Positions 1 to 6,716 of a DNA stretch of 16,034 nucleotides are shown here, piece after piece. Origin of the DNA: Flavobacteriaceae bacterium UBA3078 (lineage in GTDB: Bacteria; Bacteroidota; Bacteroidia; Flavobacteriales; Flavobacteriaceae). The DNA is taken from the NCBI GenBank assembly GCA_002366675.1, contig DFBO01000022.1, positions 1 through 16,034 on the forward strand, given 5' to 3'. Below the pieces are notes generated by a model that saw only the letters and a program-made list of their open reading frames with translations, made no database searches and was not told the DNA's origin. The translations under genes and the position numbers were made by a program. Every line of letters starts with the position of its first letter. The stretch's first letter is position 1.

Positions 1-206
1 ATTTGAAATTCTTTTGAACCTAAAACATGAATATTGTCTAAAATAGCATCATGCCATTCCTCCTTCTGAATGTATGCAGTAACGCCATCTTTGTTCTCTA
101 CAAAACTTTCAAAACCAGCGTATCCTAATTCTGCAATTAAAATTTCGGTAGCAGGTTGCAAAGGTGATACTATAAACTCGTAACCAATATATATTGAATT
201 AGACAT
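1..206 (-). CDS. prmA: Ribosomal protein L11 methyltransferase, N-terminal part (cut by window edge)
   Basis: Only the first 68 codons are present; the gene continues beyond position 1. The reading frame opens at an ATG at 206 and begins MSNSIYIGYEFIVSPL, followed by segments reading TEILIAELGYAGFESF and VTAYIQKEEWHD. This matches the N-terminal substrate-recognition domain of flavobacterial PrmA proteins as I remember them. PrmA is a cytoplasmic SAM-dependent enzyme that trimethylates ribosomal protein L11; the catalytic domain lies outside the window, so no SAM motif can be checked. It starts 11 bases after the tpiA stop on the same strand, so it is probably the last visible gene of the minus-strand operon. 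The assignment rests on a short N-terminal stretch and gene order, hence moderate-to-good confidence. Confidence 0.8.
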   Translation of the reverse strand, partial: MSNSIYIGYEFIVSPLQPATEILIAELGYAGFESFVENKDGVTAYIQKEEWHDAILDNIHVLGSKEFQ

Positions 207-217
207 ACCTTTTTATA

Positions 218-967
218 TTAAAATGCGTTTACAATAGCATAAAAATCTTCAGCATTAAGTGCTGCACCACCAATCAATCCTCCATCAACATCTGTTTTAG
301 AAAATATTTCTTTGGCGTTATTTGGCTTGACACTTCCTCCATATAAAATAGATACAGAATTTGCGACTTCTTGACCGTATTTATTAGCTAATGTTTTTCT
401 GATAAAAGCATGCATATCTTGTGCTTGCTCAGGACTTGCAGTTTCGCCTGTTCCAATAGCCCAAACAGGTTCGTATGCTAAAATGACATCTTTAAAAGCA
501 TCAGCTTTTAAATGAAATAACCCCTTTTTTATCTGATTTTCAACAATAGACTCATGCTTTCCTGATTTTCTATCAGCTAGCTCTTCCCCAAAACAGAAAA
601 TAACTCTTATTTCTTGACTTAAGGCTGTATCTACTTTTTTTGCTAGCGCTTCATCTGTTTCATTATAATAGGTACGACGTTCGCTATGTCCTAAAATAAC
701 TGTACTAATACCAATGCTCTTCAACATTCCTGCACTTATTTCTCCTGTGTAAGCACCATCATCTGAAAAGTGCATATTTTGTGCAACGACTTCAATAGGA
801 TATTGTCTAGTTTCTTCAAATGCATGCCACAAGTTTGTAAACGATGGAGCAATCATAACCTCAGCATCTGAAGTTTGCTTCTGTTGTTTCAATTCTGTAA
901 TAAGGGTTTTTGTTTGAATTAAACCATTATTCATTTTCCAGTTTCCTGCTACTATATTTTTTCTCAT
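218..967 (-). CDS. tpiA: Triosephosphate isomerase
   Basis: Interconverts dihydroxyacetone phosphate and glyceraldehyde 3-phosphate in glycolysis and gluconeogenesis; cytoplasmic TIM barrel. At 249 residues it has the usual family length. Catalytic positions are all visible: N9 and K11 in AGNWKMN, the electrophilic H94 in ILGHSERR, and the base E166 in AYEPVWAIGTG, where residues 168-174 form the mobile loop 6. The phosphate-binding YGGSVKP (about 209-215) and GGLIGGAAL (229-237) close the active site. The ATG at 967 gives the normal N terminus. It lies only 4 bases after the upstream permease stop and 11 bases before prmA, so it is probably translated from a polycistronic message. Identification is secure. 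Confidence 0.98.
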   Translation of the reverse strand: MRKNIVAGNWKMNNGLIQTKTLITELKQQKQTSDAEVMIAPSFTNLWHAFEETRQYPIEVVAQNMHFSDDGAYTGEISAGMLKSIGISTVILGHSERRTYYNETDEALAKKVDTALSQEIRVIFCFGEELADRKSGKHESIVENQIKKGLFHLKADAFKDVILAYEPVWAIGTGETASPEQAQDMHAFIRKTLANKYGQEVANSVSILYGGSVKPNNAKEIFSKTDVDGGLIGGAALNAEDFYAIVNAF

Positions 968-971
968 AATG

Positions 972-2048
972 TTATTCTAATGTGACTTTTGGGTCTAACC
1001 AAGCATAAATAATATCTACAAAAATATTGATAATTATAAAAAGTAATGCAATAATTAACACTGAACCCATAATAACAGGTAAATCTAAGGTGTTTAATGC
1101 ATTAACTATTTCTTTTCCAAGTCCATTCCAACCAAAAATATATTCCACAAAAACAGCTCCAGCCAACATAGATGCAAACCATCCTGAGATTGCCGTAACA
1201 ACTGGATTTAATGCGTTTTTCATAGCATGCCTTCTAATAATTTGAAATTCGCTTAAACCTTTAGCTCTTGCAGTTCGAATATAATCTTGATTAAAGACTT
1301 CTAATAATGAGTTTCGCATTAATTGTATAACAACTGCCAATGGTCTAATACCTAAAACAATGGCTGGAAGAATTAAGTTTTTCCATTGAATATGCATGGC
1401 CTCGCCATAATCATCCAGTTCATATAGGCTTCCTGTCATTTCTAGGTTTGTATATCTATGAAGTACAAAACCAAACAACCAAGCAAATAATATGGCACTA
1501 AAAAACGAAGGAACACTCATGCCAATTGTACTAACTATTTGAATGAATTTATCTATCCAAGTATCTTTATGTAAGGCAGAAATCACGCCTAAAATTAATC
1601 CGATTAATAATGCTATAAAAATGGCACTTACAGCTAACACAAACGTATTTGGTAATGTTTCAGCTAATACTTGACTTACTTTTTTCCCTTGCTTTGTAAA
1701 GGATTCCCGTAAATATGGAAATTTTAACACTGTTGTCGTATTTCCGATAGAGAATACGGATGAAGCCGTATATTTTCCATCTCTTAAATATGTGTAATCT
1801 GTTTCTGTCTTAGAATGAAACGAGATTGGTGACAAATCATTTAGATAATATAAATACTGGGTACTTATTGGTTTGTCGAAACCATATTTTTGTTTAACAA
1901 GCGCTAATTGTGCACTATCTTCATTCTGTCCAAGCATCATTTGTGCTGGATCTCCTGGAAGAACATTAAATAAAAAGAATATCACAGTTACTACTCCAAA
2001 TAAAGTGAGTAAAGCGTAAAATATTTTATTTAATAGATAGTTTATCAG
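972..2048 (-). CDS. Oligopeptide/dipeptide-type ABC transporter permease (DppB/OppB-like)
   Basis: Inner-membrane permease subunit of the binding-protein-dependent transporter family (BPD_transp_1); DppB/OppB-like proteins form the channel for peptides or similar solutes with a second permease, ATPases and a binding protein. Evidence: the LFNVLPGDPAQMML motif just after TM1 typical of this subfamily, a roughly 100-residue periplasmic segment, then about five more membrane spans. The ATPase-contacting EAA loop is present (YIRTARAKGLSEFQIIRRHA near the C-terminal third, ending at NP). The first conventional start is GTG at 1985, but this would delete half of TM1. The open frame continues upstream to a stop at 2052-2054 and encodes YLLNKIFYALLTLFGVV, which completes TM1. 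I therefore place the start at CTG 2048 (or ATA 2045), a non-canonical codon; 1985 is the conservative alternative. No partner subunits lie in this window, so the substrate is unknown. Confidence 0.85.
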   Translation of the reverse strand: MINYLLNKIFYALLTLFGVVTVIFFLFNVLPGDPAQMMLGQNEDSAQLALVKQKYGFDKPISTQYLYYLNDLSPISFHSKTETDYTYLRDGKYTASSVFSIGNTTTVLKFPYLRESFTKQGKKVSQVLAETLPNTFVLAVSAIFIALLIGLILGVISALHKDTWIDKFIQIVSTIGMSVPSFFSAILFAWLFGFVLHRYTNLEMTGSLYELDDYGEAMHIQWKNLILPAIVLGIRPLAVVIQLMRNSLLEVFNQDYIRTARAKGLSEFQIIRRHAMKNALNPVVTAISGWFASMLAGAVFVEYIFGWNGLGKEIVNALNTLDLPVIMGSVLIIALLFIIINIFVDIIYAWLDPKVTLE

Positions 2049-2072
2049 TAGTTAAAACTTTATTGTTAGACA

Positions 2073-3740
2073 CTAATTATTTTGCATCCTCTCTACTTCT
2101 TCTATAGTAAGGTTTTTAAACTCAAAATCGTCTCCAAAGAGTCTCTTTGCATTTTCTTCAACTGTATTTAAAAAACCTGCTTGTTTTCTTCTTTTATTGA
2201 CATTTTCAACATCTTGAATAGGCCAAATAATTTTCATTTCGGTATCTGCATCTGTATAAAAACTTCGTCCTTGAGTGCCATAAATTTGCTCCTTACCTTG
2301 ACTCATTAAATAACGGTCTTCCATCATGGCCACTTTAGAAAAAGACAACTCTCCCCTTTCTCCTGCTTCCTTCATCATTGGCAAATATTCAGGAATTTTA
2401 TTTGAATGTTGCACCACATACCAAGCTACATCACTAGTCTCGTCTCCAACTAACGATTTTCCTGGATAACCATGTATTTTAAAAATGCTTTCTACAAACT
2501 CTAAATTAGAGCTATCTATAGCAATTTGTTTCCCCCAATCGTTGTTATCAATATGAGCACTTCTATATTTTTGGTCCAACACTATAATACTGTCCATTTG
2601 ACGTTTCAAATCAAAATTTAAATTAGGTGATGCATTTGCTAGAGATTCTAATGAGATATCTTCCAAATCATTCCAATGAACTTTTTGCACTATAGTCCCT
2701 TTACTTAATTTTAATACTCCTGGACTAGCACGAACAACTGTTTTTAAAGCTTTCTCATCGCAAAGGAAAAAGTCGAAATTCAGTTTGTATTGATCTTTCA
2801 TTTGCTGTTTGGTGTCTTCACCAGAAGCAGTTAAGCCTATAACAGTATACCCTTTTTTAAGAGCTTCGTCTGAAAAGGATTTTAATTTTGTAACACCTTC
2901 TTTTTCAGCTTTATCCAGATTATACATAATAATCATGATGAGATTATCTTCATTTAGATAATGATCTGTAAAATCTTCATCCATAGTTTCTATTGAAAAA
3001 TCTTTTACTGGAGGATCGTAACCTTCATCAATAATTTTTGTTTCAACGCCAACATATTCGCCATCAACCTCAGGATAACTTCCGTTAGTTACATATTCTT
3101 TCTCTTCGCCATTTACTTTAAAAACCCAAGTAAATTCCTGTACAGGCTTTGGTGCATCTTCAGGAAAAATCATTCCTTCCATGATATTATTACCAACTGC
3201 ATATGCTCTAAAATCAATCGATGGCAAGTGCATTAATACATGGTAACCAAACCAAAGACAAGCAATAAAACTTAATAATGCAGCAACTGTTAATCCTAAT
3301 TTGCTAAAAATGGGTTTAATATGTTTTACACCAATAAATAGAATTAAAATAAGTACTAGCAAAATAATATCTTTTGTAAAGCTTTCCCAAGGTGTTAATG
3401 GAATGGCATCTCCAAAACAACCACAATCTTTTACTTTATCAAAATATGCTGAATAGAATGTAAGGAATGTAAAGAATACAATCATTCCCAGCAAACTCCA
3501 AACTGTAAATTTTGGTTTATAACCTATAAGTAGAAAAATTCCTAGAATGACTTCAAAAATCACAACAAAAATGGAGATTGCTAAAGCATAAGGCTCCAAA
3601 AAAGTGATATTTAGCACATCTGCACTAAAATATTCTTGCAACTTATACGAAAATCCTAAAGGATCGTTTAGCTTAACAAATCCAGAAATAATAAACAATA
3701 CTCCAACAAGTATTCTGCTTAATTGTACTATATATTTCAT
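2073..3740 (-). CDS. DoxX/MauE-type membrane protein with thioredoxin-like and DUF6624-like domains (BT_3928-like)
   Basis: A 555-residue protein of uncertain function. Residues 1-140 form a DoxX/MauE-like membrane domain: spans at about 8-23, 51-73, 80-97 and 123-139, with the paired-cysteine motif DCGCFGD (C106, C108) between the third and fourth. A fifth span is at about 149-169. Residues 265-360 resemble a thioredoxin-like fold (IMIIMYNLD, later LTASGED) but lack a CxxC active site, as in the Bacteroidota BT_3928-type family. Residues about 378-500 look like an added DUF6624-type domain: DQKYR, NDWGKQ, HGYPGKSLVG, AWYVVQHS and YGTQG in that order. This makes the protein longer than the roughly 360-residue relatives I recall. 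It starts 13 bases after the DUF1599 gene and belongs to the same minus-strand operon. A redox or quinone-linked envelope role is an inference from MauE/DoxX relatives only. Confidence 0.8.
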   Translation of the reverse strand: MKYIVQLSRILVGVLFIISGFVKLNDPLGFSYKLQEYFSADVLNITFLEPYALAISIFVVIFEVILGIFLLIGYKPKFTVWSLLGMIVFFTFLTFYSAYFDKVKDCGCFGDAIPLTPWESFTKDIILLVLILILFIGVKHIKPIFSKLGLTVAALLSFIACLWFGYHVLMHLPSIDFRAYAVGNNIMEGMIFPEDAPKPVQEFTWVFKVNGEEKEYVTNGSYPEVDGEYVGVETKIIDEGYDPPVKDFSIETMDEDFTDHYLNEDNLIMIIMYNLDKAEKEGVTKLKSFSDEALKKGYTVIGLTASGEDTKQQMKDQYKLNFDFFLCDEKALKTVVRASPGVLKLSKGTIVQKVHWNDLEDISLESLANASPNLNFDLKRQMDSIIVLDQKYRSAHIDNNDWGKQIAIDSSNLEFVESIFKIHGYPGKSLVGDETSDVAWYVVQHSNKIPEYLPMMKEAGERGELSFSKVAMMEDRYLMSQGKEQIYGTQGRSFYTDADTEMKIIWPIQDVENVNKRRKQAGFLNTVEENAKRLFGDDFEFKNLTIEEVERMQNN

Positions 3741-3753
3741 AAAATCTAAATTT

Positions 3754-4293
3754 TTATTTGTTGTTTAGATGAATTAAAGCAAAAACAGCATAATTAATCA
3801 TGTCTTGATAATTAGCATCTATACCTTCACTTACTAAGGTCTTCCCTTTATTGTCTTCTATTTGCTTTACACGCAATAATTTTTGAAGGATTAAATCTGT
3901 CAAACTGCTAACTCGCATATCTCTCCAAGCCTCTCCATAATCATGGTTTTTATCCATCATAAGATGTTTGGTAATAGACACTTTTTCATCGTATAATTTA
4001 ATTGCTTCTTCAACAGACAAATCTGGTTGCTCCACAACGCCTTTTTCAAGTTGAACCAATGCCATTACACAATAGTTTATTATACCAATAAACTCACTCT
4101 CTTGTCCTTCATTTACTTTTTGTACTTCATTTTGCTGCAATCCTCTAATGCGCTGTGCTTTTATAAAAATCTGGTCTGTAAGTGATGGTAAACGTAAAAT
4201 ACGCCATGCACTGCCATAATCGGACATTTTTTTTGTGAATAAATCTCTACATGTTTTAATAACAGCGTCGTATTGTTTTGAAGTATCTTGCAT
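3754..4293 (-). CDS. DUF1599 domain protein, internally duplicated
   Basis: A soluble 179-residue protein made of two homologous halves. Half one (residues about 8-82) carries KKMSDYGSAWR, LPSLTDQI, a K-x-x-R pair and INYCVMALVQL. Half two (about 101-177) carries KNHDYGEAWR, VSSLTDLI, K-x-x-R and INYAVFALIHL. The conserved D-Y-G-x-A-W-R, S-L-T-D and I-N-Y blocks identify DUF1599, a widespread Bacteroidota family without an established reaction. The ATG at 4293 begins the minus-strand run leading into the DoxX-like gene 13 bases downstream, and the gene is divergent from folP. The repeated acidic and Arg/Trp motif suggests a symmetric, possibly ligand- or nucleotide-binding helical fold, but that is inference. 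No membrane segment or signal peptide is visible. Confidence 0.85.
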   Translation of the reverse strand: MQDTSKQYDAVIKTCRDLFTKKMSDYGSAWRILRLPSLTDQIFIKAQRIRGLQQNEVQKVNEGQESEFIGIINYCVMALVQLEKGVVEQPDLSVEEAIKLYDEKVSITKHLMMDKNHDYGEAWRDMRVSSLTDLILQKLLRVKQIEDNKGKTLVSEGIDANYQDMINYAVFALIHLNNK

Positions 4294-4332
4294 GAATTAA
4301 AATGAATTTTGTGTAAATTTCGCATAAATTAA

Positions 4333-4367
4333 TTTAAAGTTCAAAGTTTCAGGTTTAAAGTTTTCAA
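4333..4367. repeat. Five-unit degenerate heptamer repeat
   Basis: Five contiguous 7-base units lie between the divergent DUF1599 and folP genes: TTTAAAG, TTCAAAG, TTTCAGG, TTTAAAG and TTTTCAA. Units one and four are identical and the others differ by one to four bases. The consensus is roughly TTTmArG. The surrounding intergenic sequence (4294-4399) shows no exact TAnnTTTG promoter box on either strand. The nearest plus-strand match is GAATTTTG at 4304-4311, one mismatch from the consensus and without a convincing -33 element. Confidence 0.6.
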
Positions 4368-4399
4368 TACTTAAACCAACAACACCAAACTAAGTATAA

Positions 4400-5224
4400 A
4401 TGACCATAAATTGCAAAGGCAAACTTATTGATTTATCATCTCCTAAAATCATGGGAATTTTAAACCTAACACCAGATTCTTTTTACGATGGTGGAAAATA
4501 TAAGAATGAAAGTGAAATTTTATCTCAAGTTTACATGATGCTAAAAAATGGTGCAACATTCATAGATGTTGGCGCTTATAGTTCGAGACCAAATGCAAAC
4601 CATATTAGTGAAACTGAAGAATTAAACCGTTTACTACCTATAATAACTTTAATTCTTAAGGAATTCCCTGAAATCTTAGTTTCCTTAGACACTTTTAGAA
4701 GTCAAGTTGCTAAATCCGGAATTGAAGCTGGAGCAACTTTGATTAATGATATTTCAGCAGGTATGTTAGATGAACAAATGTTAGAAACTGTTTCTAAATT
4801 ACAAGTGCCATATATTATGATGCACATGAAAGGCTCACCACAAACCATGCAGAAACAAACTAATTACGAGAATTTATTAAAAGACATCCTATTTTATTTC
4901 TCTGAAAGGATTTCTAAAGCTAGATCCTTTGGGATTATAGATATAATAGTTGATCCTGGTTTTGGGTTTGCAAAAACACAAGAACAAAACTTTGAAATTT
5001 TAAATAACCTAGATTTATTTAATATCTTAGATAAACCTATTTTAGTTGGGCTCTCAAGAAAATCTATGATTTATAAAACTCTTGATAGTTCTGCAAAAGA
5101 AGCCCTTAATGGCACGACAGTTTTAAACACAATAGCACTCCAGAAAAATGCTTCCATTTTAAGGGTTCATGATGTTAAAGAAGCTGTTGAATGTGTAAAA
5201 TTAGTCCAACAACTAAAACATTAA
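4400..5224 (+). CDS. folP: Dihydropteroate synthase
   Basis: Condenses p-aminobenzoate with dihydropterin pyrophosphate in folate synthesis; cytoplasmic TIM barrel and the target of sulfonamides. The 274-residue length is normal. Family blocks appear in order: MGILNLTPDSFYDGG (18-32, containing the metal-binding N22), the pABA loop as AYSSRP (59-64), SLDTF with pterin-binding D97, INDISAG with N116, MMHMKG (140-145), IIVDPGFGF with D185, VGLSRKS with K221, and the closing RVHDV with R255 and H257. The pABA loop reads GAYSSRP rather than the more usual GGxSTRP. It is the first gene of a plus-strand operon; the next gene starts 3 bases after its stop. Linkage of folP to the diadenylate cyclase gene is common in Bacteroidota. 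Confidence 0.97.
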   Translation: MTINCKGKLIDLSSPKIMGILNLTPDSFYDGGKYKNESEILSQVYMMLKNGATFIDVGAYSSRPNANHISETEELNRLLPIITLILKEFPEILVSLDTFRSQVAKSGIEAGATLINDISAGMLDEQMLETVSKLQVPYIMMHMKGSPQTMQKQTNYENLLKDILFYFSERISKARSFGIIDIIVDPGFGFAKTQEQNFEILNNLDLFNILDKPILVGLSRKSMIYKTLDSSAKEALNGTTVLNTIALQKNASILRVHDVKEAVECVKLVQQLKH

Positions 5225-5227
5225 CTT

Positions 5228-5893
5228 ATGAGATATTTTAAACTCTTAATGCTTCTTTTACTAGTCTCTTGTGGTAATGAGAAAGTTGTTCAACTTCCTG
5301 AAATAACTCATTCAGATTTCAATAAAATATTAGATGTTTCTCATGCTTATCTTTTTTATGATGAAACCAAAGCTGATAGCATTGAATTAAATAGAAAAAA
5401 TTTAATAAGCACGACCAATTGGTTAATTAATGTCGATAAACGCCTGACTTTAAAACAGGTTTTGCCTAAAATAATATTCTTACAAGACAAAAAAAGAAAT
5501 GCTGAAATTCATAAAAATGAAGATGCTAAAAACTATTACACCTGTCATAATACAAGTATTACGAATTTAGGTTTTATAGAATTTACAGACGTTTATTACA
5601 AAGAAAAACATCCGAATGACTTTTTAATTGATGAAGAAAATCATGGTATTATCTTTAATACTAATTCAGATATTAAAATAGTACGTAATAACAATCAAGT
5701 TTTAGAGACTTCAGAAACAAAAATATTAGAAGACATTAAATCAGTATTTTCAGAAAACAGCAAACCGAAAACACTTCATTTGTTTTTTAATAAAAGTCTC
5801 TCGTTTCAAGATTATATTACTTTAAAATCGCTTTTAAACAAATTAGAAACACAAAATCTTGCCATAGCAAATGAAGAGTACGTTTTTAATTAA
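5228..5893 (+). CDS. Predicted lipoprotein between folP and cdaA, function unknown
   Basis: A 221-residue protein I do not recognise at family level. Its N terminus is a lipoprotein signal: MRYFK, a short hydrophobic core LLMLLLL, and the lipobox LVSC with lipid-acceptor C15 followed by GNEK. The mature part is charged and hydrophilic with no further membrane span. The C-terminal stretch (about 183-216, TLHLFFNKSLSFQDYITLKS and onward) has the strand-helix pattern of the ExbD/TolR periplasmic domain, which is a loose resemblance only. It starts 3 bases after the folP stop and ends 35 bases before cdaA, so it is almost certainly co-transcribed. Being extracytoplasmic and next to a membrane-bound diadenylate cyclase, it could play a role comparable to CdaR of Firmicutes, but this is speculation from position. 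Confidence 0.8.
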   Translation: MRYFKLLMLLLLVSCGNEKVVQLPEITHSDFNKILDVSHAYLFYDETKADSIELNRKNLISTTNWLINVDKRLTLKQVLPKIIFLQDKKRNAEIHKNEDAKNYYTCHNTSITNLGFIEFTDVYYKEKHPNDFLIDEENHGIIFNTNSDIKIVRNNNQVLETSETKILEDIKSVFSENSKPKTLHLFFNKSLSFQDYITLKSLLNKLETQNLAIANEEYVFN

Positions 5894-5928
5894 GTATATT
5901 TTGTTAAATTTACCAAAACACCATTCTC

Positions 5929-6714
5929 GTGGAAATTTTTAATGACCTTTTAAAATTTACTGTAATAGACATTATAGATGTTATTCTTGTAGCACTACTA
6001 CTCTATTATGTTTATAAACTTGTAAAAGGCACAGTGGCAATTAATATTTTTATTGGCATTGTCATTATCTACTTTATATATTTACTTACAAATGCGCTTC
6101 AAATGAAAATGCTAAGTAAAATTCTTGGTGGTTTTATGAGTGTCGGTTTAATAGCCTTGATTGTTGTCTTTCAACAAGAAATTAGAAAGTTTTTATTGAT
6201 GGTTGGTTCTACAAACTTTAGTAAAAGAAAAAAGTTCTTCAAACAGTTTAAGTTTTTAAAAACTGAGTCTGAAAACAGCACAGATGTAAATGCAATAATA
6301 GCTGCATGCAATAAAATGGCAACTACAAAAACTGGAGCTTTAATTGTTTTTGAATGTAACAACAACCTAGATTTTCTTGCCAATACTGGTGATGAAATGA
6401 GAATAAAAGTGACTCAGCCCATTATTGAAAGTATTTTTTTTAAAAACAGTCCTTTGCATGATGGAGCTATAATAATTGCTAATAATATTGTAAAAGCAAC
6501 TAGAGTCATTCTTCCAATAAATAACGAAAAAACCTTACCTCAACGTTTTGGACTAAGACATAGAGCTGCTGTAGGAATCACTGAAAAGACAGATTCTTTA
6601 GCACTTGTAGTTAGTGAAGAAACTGGACAAATTTCATTTTTTAAAGATGGAGAATTTATTATGTTTAAAGACATCCAAGAATTGTCTCAATTAATAAAAA
6701 AGGAATTAATATAA
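5929..6714 (+). CDS. cdaA: Diadenylate cyclase, CdaA type
   Basis: Synthesises the second messenger c-di-AMP from two ATP. The 261-residue protein has the CdaA layout: three N-terminal membrane segments (about 13-33, 36-55, 64-82), a charged linker, then the cytoplasmic DAC domain from about 120. Both catalytic signatures are intact: DGA at 178-180 (in SPLHDGAIII) and RHR at 210-212 (in FGLRHRAAVG). The start is a GTG at 5929 giving MEIFNDLLKF, which matches the expected N terminus; no in-frame ATG lies nearby upstream. A partial promoter-like TATATTTTG lies at 5895-5903, one base off the consensus spacing. It follows the lipoprotein gene by 35 bases, and the next gene begins 2 bases after its stop. 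Here it sits with folP, whereas Firmicutes pair it with cdaR and glmM. Confidence 0.96.
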   Translation: MEIFNDLLKFTVIDIIDVILVALLLYYVYKLVKGTVAINIFIGIVIIYFIYLLTNALQMKMLSKILGGFMSVGLIALIVVFQQEIRKFLLMVGSTNFSKRKKFFKQFKFLKTESENSTDVNAIIAACNKMATTKTGALIVFECNNNLDFLANTGDEMRIKVTQPIIESIFFKNSPLHDGAIIIANNIVKATRVILPINNEKTLPQRFGLRHRAAVGITEKTDSLALVVSEETGQISFFKDGEFIMFKDIQELSQLIKKELI

Positions 6715-6716
6715 AA

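Noticed and set aside
1027..1245. A 72-codon plus-strand frame inside the ABC permease gene
   Set aside because: It is complementary to the strongly conserved EAA-loop part of the permease and shows no protein features of its own.
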